A stretch of DNA of 64,000 nt from Diatrype stigma (Eukaryota > Ascomycota > Sordariomycetes > Xylariales > Diatrypaceae), in NCBI GenBank assembly GCA_022225965.2, contig JAKJXP020000096.1, positions 124,001 to 188,000 on the forward strand. Reading direction: 5' to 3'. Each line of letters starts with the position of its first letter. Position 1 is the first letter of the stretch. Shown piece after piece: positions 1 to 9,883 of the stretch. A model generated the notes under the pieces. It ran no database searches. It saw only the letters and a program-made list of their open reading frames with translations, and had not been told where the DNA came from. The translations under genes and the position numbers were made by a program.

Positions 1-80
1 ATTCATCAGCTCTTCTTCCCGGAAATAACTACCGATCATCTATCTGCACAATCTGCAAATCCCGCAAGATCACTTCTTCT

Positions 81-200
81 GCTTCTTCTTCCCGAAGCTA
101 GCTACAGACCAGCTCTCTACAGGATCAATCCATCAATTCCTCTTCCTGTCACGGAAGACTGCTACAGGCCATTCATTTACAACACCAATCCATCAATTAT
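81..200. repeat. Diverged 60-bp tandem duplication upstream of the 2EXR gene
   Basis: Two adjacent segments share landmarks exactly 60 bp apart: GCTACAGRCC at 101 and 161, and CAATCCATCAATT at 126 and 186. Both are embedded in CTTCTTC-rich, pyrimidine-rich sequence. The stretch probably lies in the promoter or 5' leader of the gene starting at 274. The copies are clearly diverged, so the duplication is not recent. Confidence 0.55.
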
Positions 201-273
201 ACTTCTTCTTCTCCGAGAGGATCACCTCATTGGCTATCCACTCACTGTTGATCAAGCAATCAAAACATCGAGA

Positions 274-1344
274 ATGGCGTCGTCGACCACTCAGCCTCTG
301 ACCAGCTTTACTTGCTTCAGCTCTCTCCCACCGGAACTACGCCACAAGATCTGGCACCACTCGTTCTACCCTCGCGCCCTGGAGTTTCACCCAATCCCTA
401 CACACCACACTGAAATCCCCGAAGGCGAGGTCCACGCCCATTGGTCCCTGCGCCCACGCGCTACTCGCTACACCAGCGACCCCAACGAGCCGATCGTCTG
501 GCAATCTCACTGTGCCAACCACCCGGCCCTTTTCGCCTGCGCCGAGTCGCGCCGGGAGGCTCTCCGGCACTACTCCGTCCGCTACCCCACTGCTAGATCG
601 GTGGCGGCGGGGCCGGTGGATCCATTGGTGGGGGAGGGGCAGGCTGGGGAGGAGGAGGGAGATAACGATAAGGGTAAAGATAAGGGAGTAGGTTTTAAGC
701 GGCGCCCCTTGTACCTGAACCCGGAGCAGGACACGATCGTCCCGCTCGGGCGCATGCACCGCGAGCAGATCGTGGCGCTCCTCCACGACATCAAGCGGCG
801 GGACCCGCAGAACCGGACGCCCCAGCGCGTCGGCCTCGACCTGGCCAACTGGATGAGCCAGCTGGCGCGGGACCTGCCGAACTGGCTGAGCCGGCGGGTG
901 TACGGCCCGGTGCTGGACGAGGAGGAGGGCAGCGGCGCCGCCCCCAAGCCCAAGCCCAAGCCCCTGCCCTTCCTGTCGCCGGAGCTGCTGAAGGACATGA
1001 GCCACCTGACGCTGCTGATGTTCAACGAGGTCGGCCCGCCCCCGGCCTTCTGGAACGGCGAGTGCGTACTCGAGGACTCGACCAACTGGGATCCCATCTG
1101 GCTGGTGCTGTTCAAGGACAATCAGGAGGAGCGCAAGCGCGTGGACGGCTGGGTTGTGATTGACGGTCTCCGGATGGCGGTTAAGGACTTGGGATTTGTG
1201 ATGGGCGGGGTGGGAAGGGGGAAGGGCATGGACGAGGTGGAGGGGATGGAGGCCGATATAATGAAGGGCGATGAGGGACAGGAGGAGTGGGGTCCGAGCA
1301 ACTGGACGCAAGTGACACGAAGAGAACGAAGAGGTTCGTGCTGA
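274..1344 (+). CDS. 2EXR-domain (F-box-like) protein
   Basis: A single-exon gene for 356 residues. Residues 12-38 (FTCFSSLPPELRHKIW followed by HHSF) and 82-105 (NHPALFACAESRREALRHY) match the two halves of the 2EXR domain, an F-box-like module expanded in filamentous ascomycetes: an L-P-x-E-L-R-x-x-I-W start and a C-x-E-S-R-x-x-A-L-x-x-Y second helix. The two halves are normally closer to a conserved tail; here a low-complexity Gly/Glu/Lys insert follows (about 110-140), then a charged C-terminal part. No signal peptide or membrane segment is visible. The start is the first ATG after a pyrimidine-rich leader. The function of most 2EXR proteins is unknown, and a ubiquitin-ligase adaptor role would be inference. 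A long antisense open frame is a by-product of high GC. Confidence 0.82.
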   Translation: MASSTTQPLTSFTCFSSLPPELRHKIWHHSFYPRALEFHPIPTHHTEIPEGEVHAHWSLRPRATRYTSDPNEPIVWQSHCANHPALFACAESRREALRHYSVRYPTARSVAAGPVDPLVGEGQAGEEEGDNDKGKDKGVGFKRRPLYLNPEQDTIVPLGRMHREQIVALLHDIKRRDPQNRTPQRVGLDLANWMSQLARDLPNWLSRRVYGPVLDEEEGSGAAPKPKPKPLPFLSPELLKDMSHLTLLMFNEVGPPPAFWNGECVLEDSTNWDPIWLVLFKDNQEERKRVDGWVVIDGLRMAVKDLGFVMGGVGRGKGMDEVEGMEADIMKGDEGQEEWGPSNWTQVTRRERRGSC

Positions 1345-3626
1345 AGAGCATCTTGGTTGTCGGGACAGGCAGTGCATGTAAACTACATGCATGATACAGG
1401 TCCCAAGGACTACAGCCGTCCTTGAACTTCCAACTCATGTTACTATAGACGATAGGAAACACGTTGTTTGTCTTACATCAACAACCTCACCCCATATGTG
1501 TTACCAGTATTCAACGGCAGCCAAGACAATTCCTGAACTACCGGCCTGAATTTGGTCACCCAGCCCAGCGCTGCTGATTACCCCGATTGCAACCCACAAA
1601 TATTTCCTACCCAGGGCACGCCGTCACTTCCCTCTCCCAGCCTTGCATGTCGAGATGACGAAAACAAGGAGGCGACTGACGCTAGTAGGAACAAACTAGA
1701 CTTTGGCCTTGCGGAGCTACGGGCGGTGAACTTGTATTGCCATCCGGTCAAAGCGGTACTCCATCTGGGCGAGGGCGGTGGTGAACGGGGTGGGAAGAAG
1801 GCGACCTCACTCGGGCCTCGGCGGCGACGGCGGTGGAGGTCGGGAGTGTATTGTACATACCCTAGACTACTACTGCCGCCGTGCCGACGCTGCCGCCGTG
1901 TTTGGCATCGTCTCGTGGATCTCTGTCCAATCAGAGCAGCGTATCAAGTAAATTCCGTCCGTAAATTGACATGCCTGATATGGACATAGTATAGCAAATG
2001 ACGCCAAAACAGCGGCACCTATTAGTTACCTTATTTTGTGTACCGCGGCGCCATCCACAGTCATCATGTTTGAGAATGGTGCCCATCCCGTTCGCCATTG
2101 AAGTATTTCTCCCAATACATGCCTAGAGTATTGATTAAGCTGAAGAGTTCGAACATTATTTTTCTCAAGTCAGGCGACATTACAAGTGACGGTGACCAAA
2201 TAATACGTGTCAAATGTGAAGAGACGGTGGAGCCAGGGAGCCCAAGAGATCGTGGAAATATAGTGGAAATATAGTAGGTAGATGTGGAGCTGAACAGGGG
2301 GACCGAACTATCCAGATATAACTAATGGTCTTTTGAGAATACCTTATAGGTACACTTCAACCTCTGGATCTATGTAAGCCGGAGGGACACCCACGATGAA
2401 CTATTGTACTCGGTGTCGCATTCAGGACATCACCTTCAAAGTGATTCAGAATAGAGCCTGTTCAAACCACTTCGACTAACTTTTGACCTAGGGCCACATA
2501 AGTTGTTCGGGTCAATTACTTACGCCTCTGGACAACCGGTGTGTGCTTGGTTTGCTTGCTTGGCCAGCGCAGCCGGATGTGGCGCTCCTCTCGCAGGCCG
2601 GCGTGACACCGCATGCCGCACACATCACGACTTAGGCTATCATGACAAACGGGCTTGTGTTCTTAAGGGACCGAGGGGCTAGACCGAGTTACCTCATCAT
2701 GATATATCCCCGCATTGCTGCGTAGTTGGAGTAGGTGAAAGGTAGGGTGTTGAAAGGTGGAGGACCAGTAGGATCACTAATCTCATAACCGGATCCGCAG
2801 AAGCAATTCGCATCGTGGGGTATTTTGGAGAATGCAGTGCCGTATTCGGGCCTGTTGACGGGCCTGTTGACGCAAGGAGCTTGGATCCGTCCCGGCTGTG
2901 CTAATCAACTGCAATTACCCAATTACCGATGCGGGGCCTGACCTTAGCCTGGAATTCGGAATCCGGGGTTGTTATTTTAGGCCCCGATATGTGATATCCA
3001 TGTATAGTACGTACGTAGTGTAGGTAATTGTAGGTAGCAGCCTAATGGGTAGGTAAAGACGGGACTATCTGACCAAGTATCTCTCCCGCACCTCCTAATG
3101 CACCTGCACCTGCATGGCGGCATGGCTGCCTTGCCTGCATAACGTCCCCGCACGAGAAAGCAAACAGATCGATCGCTACTACCGGTCTCTACGCCACAAA
3201 TCATCATCACTACGAAGTAAGTAGGCAGGTGACTAGTTATAACTTGCTTGGCTGGGAATGCATCAAGATTGTTGAGAATGCCGGGCAAGGCCTTAAGCAG
3301 TACGGGTCATTGTATCCCGAGCCGACTAGAGACGACTCCAAATGCCCACGCTCATCATCTCCATATCCCCTCCATGGCTGGGGTATATCGACGGTAGACC
3401 TACAATAAACCAATGAAGATCCCTGAAAGTAGGACTATACGACTTAGCAAATATCGCATCTAACTAGTGACCTGCTGCCGCTCGTGTGTAAAATTAAGCC
3501 CGCACTGCTACCTCGGGGACAACACCGCTGCGGGTCAAACACCCCCGAGACGACGGTGATCATTATAGGTGTTTGGTTAAGGGATTGGGGTATATATCAA
3601 TCGACTAAGAGCCCATAGCCGTCATT
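1345..3626. other. Intergenic, no supported gene
   Basis: This is 2.3 kb between the 2EXR gene and the rhamnosidase. Short open frames at 1552-1989 (+) and 2977-3288 (-) have arginine-rich or otherwise non-protein-like composition and no recognisable motif, so I do not call them. Small direct repeats occur, such as GGGCCTGTTGAC twice near 2849 and GTGGAAATATA twice near 2252. The last 40 bp hold a TATA-like element, listed separately. Confidence 0.6.
3591..3597 (+). promoter_or_regulatory. TATA-like element before the rhamnosidase
   Basis: TATATAT lies only about 30 bp before the first ATG (3627) of the GH78 gene. If it is the functional TATA box, transcription would begin at or just before that ATG. 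That would favour the in-frame ATG at 3672 (residue 16) as the true start. Confidence 0.4.
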
Positions 3627-6326
3627 ATGGCGGAGCAGAAGGTCATCCTCCACAAGGACAAGGACGTCGACATGGCTGTGTCTATATCCCAAGTGACGTT
3701 CGAACACCACCGTCAGGCCCTCGGCATCGGCGAGACGAAGCCGCGTATCTCCTGGCGCTTCGCCGGCAATGCTACGGAGTGGGAACAGTCCGCGTACGAG
3801 TTAGAGGTTGTGCGTGGGACGGGCAACAACACCCACATATATGCACAAAATTCGTCTGAGTCCGTTCTCGTGCCGTGGCCCGAAGCTGCCCTCGGGACCG
3901 CGGAACAGGCCAGCGTTCGAGCTCGAGCTCACGGAGGAGCCGGCCAGGCATCGACACCGTGGTCGGACTGGGTTACCGTCGAGACAGGCCTTCTGAGCAC
4001 GGAGGACTGGTCTGGCGCCGTGCCCATAGCGGCTGACAATGGGACGGAGCCTACTGGGCCAAAAAGGCCAACCCTCTTCAGGAAAGCATTCGGTGTGGGC
4101 TCCGAGGTCGCATCTGCCCGGCTATACATCACGGCTCTAGGACTATATGAAGCCGAGATCAACGGAAACAGAGTCGGGGATCACGTGCTGTCCCCTGGAT
4201 GGCAGTCTTACAACCACAGGCATGTTTACGACACATATGATGTCACGGATCTCGTCAAAAGCGGTGAAAATGCGATTGGCATCACCGTCGGCGAGGGCTG
4301 GTACGTTGGCCGCATAGGATTTGACTACACGCGTAATGGTTGGGGCGATACCCTAGGAGCATTGGCATTGCTAGATCTTACCCTTCAGAATGGAAGCGCT
4401 GTCCAGGTCAAGACAGATCTGTCATGGCAGGCAAGTTCTAGTCCCATTCTGACATCGGACATTTATGATGGCGAGAAGTACGATTCTAGGATAGAAGCCG
4501 ACGTCGCTGGCTGGTCTACCCCTTCATTCGATGCTAGCGATTGGCTTGCTGTAAAGGAACTGGACCCCCCGAAAGGCCAGCTCATGCCGCTTGATGGAGA
4601 ACCTATCAGGAAAAAAGAGACCATCTCCGCTAAGAATATCTTTAAGTCAGCTTCAAATAAGACTTTGATCGACTTTGGTCAGAATCTTGTGGGCTGGCTC
4701 AACATAACCGTTGAGGGCCCAGCCGGCACTAACATCACATTCCATCACGCAGAGGTAGTTGTGAATGGCGAGCTGGCACTTGAGCCCTTGAGAACTGCCA
4801 ATGCGACAGACACCTTGATCTTGCACGGAAACGGGGTACAGAACTGGGAGCCTCGGTTCACATACCATGGGTTCCGATTCATCCAGATCGACGGGTGGCC
4901 GGAAGAGACCGAGCTCACTCTGGATTCCATCAAGGCGGTTGTAGTACACAGCGATATGGAACAAACCGGCTGGCTGAAGACCTCGAACGATCTGCTCAAC
5001 CAATTCCATGCTAACGTCCGGTGGTCGATGAAAGGAAACTTCCTCTCGGTCCCCACCGACTGCCCGCAGCGCGATGAGCGCTTAGGCTGGACGGGAGACG
5101 CCCACGCTTTTGGGCCGACGTCCAACTACCTCTACAACACGGCCGGTTTCTGGCGCGGCTGGCATCGCGACGTGTGGTCGGAGATGCAGACGAACGGAAG
5201 CATGATCGTACCCGAGGTGGTCCCGGTAATCCCCGACCACGGGGTCACCTCCATGCCCACCATGGCCACCGCCGTCTGGAGCGACGTAGCCGTCGGAAGC
5301 CCCTGGAACCTCTACCAGGCCTTCGGCGACAAAGGCATGCTCGCAGAGCACCTGCCCCAGGCCCGGGCCTGGATTGATACCGGCCTCCCGCGCAACGAGG
5401 TTGGGCTCTGGGACCGCTCGACCTTCCAGTTCGGCGACTGGCTGGACCCGAAAGCGCCCCCGAGCGACCCCGGCAACGCCACGACGTCGGGCCACCTGGT
5501 CGCCGACGCCTACCTAGTCCGCATGACCGAGATCCTATCCGAGGCAGCACAGAGCCTCGGGGACGCGGCTCTCGCCACGCAGTACCAGAACCAGACCGCC
5601 GACCTGAAGCGCGAGTTCCAGAACGCCTGGATCGGCACCGGAAACGGCACCGGCAACGTCACCGCCCCGCCCGGGACGGCGCTCGCCAACCGCACGCAGA
5701 CGGCGTACGCGCTGGCGATCGCGTTCGACCTGTTCGCCTCGGCGGAGGCGCGCGCGGCCGGCGGCAAGGTCCTGCAGGCCCTCGTGGCCGAGAACGACTA
5801 CCTGGTGGGGACGGGGTTCGCGGGCACGCCGCAGCTGGGGTTCGCGCTGCGCGCGGTCGGCGCCACCGAGGACTTCTACTCGATGCTGCTGCAGACCCGC
5901 GTGCCCTCGTGGCTGTACCAGGTCGTCATGAACGCCACCACCACCTGGGAGCGCTGGGACAGCCTGCTGCCCGACGGCTCCACCAACGACAGCGGCATGA
6001 CCAGCTTCAACCACTACGCCTTCGGCGCCGTCGCCGACTGGATGCACCAGGTCGTCGGCGGGCTCGCCCCCGCCGAGCCCGGCTGGCGCCGCGTCGCCGT
6101 CGCGCCCGTGCCGGGAGGCGATATCACGAGCGCCGAGGCCCGCTTTCTCAGCCCCTACGGCGAGGTCTCGTCCAAGTGGACCGTCACGGATGCTGACGGC
6201 TTCCGCCTGGCCGTCTCGGTCCCGCCGAATGCCCGCGCCATCGTCACGCTGCCGAATGCCAATCGGTCGACTGAGGTGGGGTCCGGGTATCACGAGTTTC
6301 ACGACCCGCAGTACGTGATGCCTTGA
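3627..6326 (+). CDS. GH78 alpha-L-rhamnosidase
   Basis: An intronless gene for 899 residues, a usual length for fungal GH78 enzymes. These hydrolyse terminal alpha-L-rhamnose from plant glycosides and rhamnogalacturonan. The N-terminal part (SISQVTFEHHR, ALGIGETKPRISWRF) is the family's beta-sandwich start. A carbohydrate-binding-like domain follows, with GITVGEGWYVGRIGFDY. Residues 479-491 (CPQRDERLGWTGD) form the signature motif of the (alpha/alpha)6 barrel and hold catalytic acidic residues; the GH78 C-terminal beta domain ends the protein. Oddities: no signal peptide is visible (the first 16 residues are highly charged), yet I count 18 N-glycosylation sequons. An in-frame ATG at 3672 lies nearer where the family's homology begins. 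Third-position GC rises sharply from about 5030 to the end. The family assignment is secure; extracellular versus cytosolic location is not. Confidence 0.93.
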   Translation: MAEQKVILHKDKDVDMAVSISQVTFEHHRQALGIGETKPRISWRFAGNATEWEQSAYELEVVRGTGNNTHIYAQNSSESVLVPWPEAALGTAEQASVRARAHGGAGQASTPWSDWVTVETGLLSTEDWSGAVPIAADNGTEPTGPKRPTLFRKAFGVGSEVASARLYITALGLYEAEINGNRVGDHVLSPGWQSYNHRHVYDTYDVTDLVKSGENAIGITVGEGWYVGRIGFDYTRNGWGDTLGALALLDLTLQNGSAVQVKTDLSWQASSSPILTSDIYDGEKYDSRIEADVAGWSTPSFDASDWLAVKELDPPKGQLMPLDGEPIRKKETISAKNIFKSASNKTLIDFGQNLVGWLNITVEGPAGTNITFHHAEVVVNGELALEPLRTANATDTLILHGNGVQNWEPRFTYHGFRFIQIDGWPEETELTLDSIKAVVVHSDMEQTGWLKTSNDLLNQFHANVRWSMKGNFLSVPTDCPQRDERLGWTGDAHAFGPTSNYLYNTAGFWRGWHRDVWSEMQTNGSMIVPEVVPVIPDHGVTSMPTMATAVWSDVAVGSPWNLYQAFGDKGMLAEHLPQARAWIDTGLPRNEVGLWDRSTFQFGDWLDPKAPPSDPGNATTSGHLVADAYLVRMTEILSEAAQSLGDAALATQYQNQTADLKREFQNAWIGTGNGTGNVTAPPGTALANRTQTAYALAIAFDLFASAEARAAGGKVLQALVAENDYLVGTGFAGTPQLGFALRAVGATEDFYSMLLQTRVPSWLYQVVMNATTTWERWDSLLPDGSTNDSGMTSFNHYAFGAVADWMHQVVGGLAPAEPGWRRVAVAPVPGGDITSAEARFLSPYGEVSSKWTVTDADGFRLAVSVPPNARAIVTLPNANRSTEVGSGYHEFHDPQYVMP

Positions 6327-7462
6327 GAACAAGAGGTCTGAGGAGGCATGGGGCGCTTGTGCCTTGTCTGTAGTTTCTTAAGGTTGATTGATGGGCAAGT
6401 TGGGTAAAAAAGGGGGGACGGGGTTACTATACTTAGGTGTCTTCTCCTGAGACAACCCAAAATGAAAAAAGCAAGTTTAATTCTATTACCTTCTTTGGAG
6501 TCTAGAATACCCCTCCTCCCTCCCCTCCCCTTCAGCAGGTTCACACTTCGATATTTGTTGCTACGCGCTAAGAAACTCAGACGGCTTCGTTGATCTCATT
6601 CTCGCCTGGTTGATGTGGCAGGATGCAGCATATTCCCGATGACGAGGGGCGGGTTCCTGGACTTCATGCTACTAATACTGCGAAGGCTGCAGCTGCCCTC
6701 GTACCTCGGCCCCTGAGCCAAGAGCTAGTAACTTGAATTGGCCTGCTGTCAAACGCATTATTACCACCCACCTCGCAACTTGGTTGCCCTGGCACGAAGA
6801 AGTTGTCGCCGCTGTAGTACTGCAGTGACATCTTTTATGACTCTTCTTAGTGAAACCCTGCGTTCGTCGTTCATCGTTAATCGTTCATCGGTCCAACAAT
6901 CCAATCCCCGGACCCGGCCCCGGGTAGTTTCGGTAGAGTGGGTCTTTCTTACCAGCACCGTTTCAATGCCAAGTTCCAAGTTCCAACAACCTGGAACGCT
7001 GTAAAGGATCGGATCGGCCGCTTTACGTACTTGACCAATCCGAAGTCAGATCGATCTTGCTAGCAGCCCTATCTGGCATCTGCATCTGCCCTATATCTCG
7101 ATCTAGACCTAGATCTTATCACGTGAATGATGGTCATCATGATTCGAAGATAGCAGTACAACATTGTTGCACGCCGGCCAATCAGATTTACGAGCAGTTC
7201 AGTTCTGGTGATATCTTTATGCATCGTACAAGATTATACAGAGGCCATTGGTTCGAGGACACGGACAATGAGTTCAAAAGTATAAGACTTGGCTATAAAG
7301 ATCAACATTATGAACTTAGATCCTACACTCTTCTTCTGGTCTCCTTTCCAGTTTCTTATTTCTCTCCGGGGAGCAACAGCACTTGATTTCGTCCTCCCAT
7401 CGACACGACACATATTTGATTCAACCTATAGACAACCAGACCTAGAATAATCGACGCCGCTA
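6327..7462. other. Intergenic, rhamnosidase to glycosyltransferase
   Basis: There are 1.1 kb without a supported gene. Short frames at 6738-7004 and 7057-7386 (+) have no recognisable motif. A TATA-like element at 7293 probably serves the next gene. Confidence 0.55.
7293..7300 (+). promoter_or_regulatory. TATA-like element of the glycosyltransferase gene
   Basis: CTATAAAG lies 170 bp before the ATG at 7463, a common TATA-to-ATG distance in filamentous fungi. A pyrimidine-rich stretch (CTCTTCTTCTGGTCTCC) follows downstream, as expected of a fungal leader. Confidence 0.45.
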
Positions 7463-8731
7463 ATGCTACCACAACCCCTTATTACAGACGCATCATCAAA
7501 ACCAGTCACCACCACGATGGAGTCCTTCCACTATCCCCTCCCAGCAGGCGTCCACGAGATCCCCGCGCCACAGCTCGACCTCCGGCCCGACGCCGAGATC
7601 GACCACGACCTGCTGCACCCGGCGCCCGTCTCGGTCGCGTCCGAGAAGAACATCTGGCTGTTCTGGCACAGCGGCTACGCGGGGATGCACCCCTACACAC
7701 GGCGCAACGTGCGGGCCTGGCACCGCCGCTTCGCGCGCCAGGGCTGGGTCGTGCGGGTCGTCGACCGCGTGCCGGGCTCCCCGCTGCACGCGGGAGCCTT
7801 CCTCGATCTCACCAGCGACCGCGACGTCCCGCGCGCCTTCGCCGACGGCACTATCGCAGGCGCCTACGCGCCCCAGCACGCCTCCGACCTCGTCCGCTTC
7901 CCGCTGCTGCTGCGCCACGGCGGCGTCTACGCCGACGCCGGCCTGCTGCCCATCGGCGACCTGGACCGCCTGTGGCGCGCCACCGTTGCCGCCGCCAAGC
8001 CGCCCTCGCCCTCGCGCTTCGAGCTGCTCGCCTACGACTGCTCGAGCGGCGGGGGCGCCGAGCCGCCCGTGCTGGCCAACTACTTCCTCGCGGCGCGGCG
8101 GGGGAACCCGATGCTGGCGCGCGCGCACCGCCTGCTGCTGGCGCTGTGGGAGGGTCGGCAGACCACCGAGGGCATGCACGCGAGCCCGCTGCTGGCGGGG
8201 GTGCCGCTGCAGGGCCGGAGGTTCGGGGACGCGGTTAGCCGGGAGCTGACGGATTACATCATCCAGGGGCAGGCGATGTCGCTGGTGTTGGGGCTCGTTG
8301 ATGAGGAAGGTTGGGACGGCCCGAGGTACGCAGCTGAGCATGTGTATGCGATGGACTATATGGAGGGCTCGCAGCTGATCAACGAGATTACCGCGTGGGA
8401 TGGCAACAAGGCGTTCCGCCTCATGTCTCTGCCGCTGCCGAAAGAGGGTGAGCCGGAGAGCGCGGACCAGAGACAGGCGAGGGAGATTGTGGAGGCTTGC
8501 TTGCAGAGGAGCTTTGGGTTTAAGCTGGCACATGGCATGATACTTAAGATCTTGGGGGAGACGCTGGGGTCGTTGTGGAGGAGCCACGAGGGCTCGGATG
8601 ATGTGCCGGGCACGTATGCGCATTGGCTAAGGTATGCGATTGTTCACTGGGTCCCGGATCGAGTGCCACCAGCGTTGGAGTTCCAGGTCTTCGAACCTTT
8701 CAAACAGGGGCCTTTGTTAAGAGATATTTAG
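7463..8731 (+). CDS. Capsular-polysaccharide/sugar-binding-type glycosyltransferase
   Basis: An intronless gene for 422 residues. Residues 62-69 (KNIWLFWH) and 139-160 (a HASDLVRFPLLLRHGG block ending VYADAG) match the GT32-like fold of capsular polysaccharide synthesis / Gly_transf_sug proteins. There the D-x-D-like site follows the G-G-[VI]-[YW] turn and binds the nucleotide sugar and metal. Here the site reads A-D-A-G, so only one aspartate is kept; this is seen in the Caps_synth group but makes activity less certain. No signal peptide or transmembrane segment is obvious, so Golgi placement is not supported. An alternative in-frame start lies at residue 19 (7517, MESFHYPLP). The first two thirds are much more GC-rich in third positions than the last third. 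Donor and acceptor sugars are unknown. Confidence 0.8.
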   Translation: MLPQPLITDASSKPVTTTMESFHYPLPAGVHEIPAPQLDLRPDAEIDHDLLHPAPVSVASEKNIWLFWHSGYAGMHPYTRRNVRAWHRRFARQGWVVRVVDRVPGSPLHAGAFLDLTSDRDVPRAFADGTIAGAYAPQHASDLVRFPLLLRHGGVYADAGLLPIGDLDRLWRATVAAAKPPSPSRFELLAYDCSSGGGAEPPVLANYFLAARRGNPMLARAHRLLLALWEGRQTTEGMHASPLLAGVPLQGRRFGDAVSRELTDYIIQGQAMSLVLGLVDEEGWDGPRYAAEHVYAMDYMEGSQLINEITAWDGNKAFRLMSLPLPKEGEPESADQRQAREIVEACLQRSFGFKLAHGMILKILGETLGSLWRSHEGSDDVPGTYAHWLRYAIVHWVPDRVPPALEFQVFEPFKQGPLLRDI

Positions 8732-9310
8732 GGGATTGATTATAAGTTTATTGCTACGTAGCATGCGAGCACTATTTATTCCTTGTGTCGTGTTTAGCTT
8801 TGCTCGTTGATATTACCAAGCAATAAGCTTAGAAACCCGGCTGCTCCATGCCTAGTATTCCCCCATCATTATACGTTGCCTTACTCGATCGCTACCTTGT
8901 TGGCACATAATGAGAGTATTGTTGACATTGTACGTCAGCGCCTCGTCCGTCATCAACAATACCACCACCATCTATCTGTCTTGCTTCATTGATCGTGGCT
9001 CCAGCGAAGTTGATGGACTCGTCTACGGTCACGTATACCCTTGGTTTGCCTTCCTTCCCCTGATCGAAAGCGCGATTTCTGGCATGCGAGTCTAAGAAAG
9101 CGATGGGCGTCATTCATAGGGAAAATATGTTCTCAGGTGGATTGCAGTAGGTCAAGGCAACGACATAGAGGATGGTCTCGATATCGATCGCAGACGTGCG
9201 ATGGTGGGGCAATCTTATGAATTTCGGGCGGTTTCGATACGAATTTCCGTCGTTCCGGATTCGGCTGTCCATTAGGACCCAAGTACTTCGGAGGAGAAGA
9301 TGACGGGAGG
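8732..9310. other. Intergenic, nothing recognised
   Basis: This is 0.6 kb between the glycosyltransferase and the convergent 190-aa gene. It presumably holds both 3' ends. The short frames here (8807-8992, 8892-9113, 8910-9095, and part of 9133-9453) have no recognisable content. Confidence 0.5.
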
Positions 9311-9883
9311 CTATGACGGCTCAGCAGCAGAAGATCCATCGCCGCCAACTGAGGTAAGACTCGTGTCATTGGTAGAGGTCGTCGTCGCAGCATCCGGAAG
9401 CAATGGTCGTAGTGATAACTGGAGTTGCTGGAGAGGTTTGAAGCCGGGCTCACTGGCTTCCAACCGAGCTTTCTCAGTCACTCGGTCCCAGGTGATGATG
9501 AATAGATCAACAGCTTTGGCAAGCTCAGTTCGCTCCCTTTGACCAACATAAGCCCGGCGAGCCTTGATATAAGCCGTCACAATCCGTTGCGTCTCACTGG
9601 GAGTCACGTCGATGTACGACTCCCATTCGTCGTTGACGATTTTGAAAGCGGTCTCGACGTTATGGCGGAAAACGTCGAATAAAGCATCATGTTTGATGCA
9701 GATCTGGAAAAGCTCAAGAGCCCTGGCGACGCCGTTTTCCCTCAGCGTTTGATGGATGTGGATGGCGGCATCGCCGCAGAGGGCACGATAAATCTTCGGT
9801 GATTCCCGGGCGTCGCCAAAGATCTCGCCAGAGAACCAGAAGCATTGCTGCGTCACTAGGTTGATTGACGTCCACTTTCCCAT
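9311..9883 (-). CDS. Hypothetical 190-aa protein
   Basis: An open frame of 190 residues with protein-like composition. Residues about 1-155 look predominantly alpha-helical (for example RALELFQICIKHDALFDVF, then TAYIKARRAYVGQRERTELAKA). They are followed by a Ser/Thr/Gly-rich, probably disordered tail. I do not recognise a family. No signal peptide or membrane segment is visible. Third-position use is balanced, unlike the very GC-rich frames that arise by chance antisense to genes, and no gene overlaps it on the other strand; that is the main reason to believe it. It is convergent with the upstream glycosyltransferase. A further exon on either side cannot be excluded. Confidence 0.55.
   Translation of the reverse strand: MGKWTSINLVTQQCFWFSGEIFGDARESPKIYRALCGDAAIHIHQTLRENGVARALELFQICIKHDALFDVFRHNVETAFKIVNDEWESYIDVTPSETQRIVTAYIKARRAYVGQRERTELAKAVDLFIITWDRVTEKARLEASEPGFKPLQQLQLSLRPLLPDAATTTSTNDTSLTSVGGDGSSAAEPS

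Noticed and set aside
337..1392. 351-codon antisense frame over the 2EXR gene
   Set aside because: The plus strand carries the recognisable domain; the antisense sequence has none.
1552..1989. 145-codon plus-strand frame
   Set aside because: Arginine- and cysteine-rich low-complexity text, no motif.
5535..6332. 265-codon antisense frame over the rhamnosidase
   Set aside because: Arises from G/C-ending codons on the real strand; Arg/Gly/Ala-rich with no motif.
7496..8623. 375-codon antisense frame over the glycosyltransferase
   Set aside because: Same cause; composition unlike a protein.
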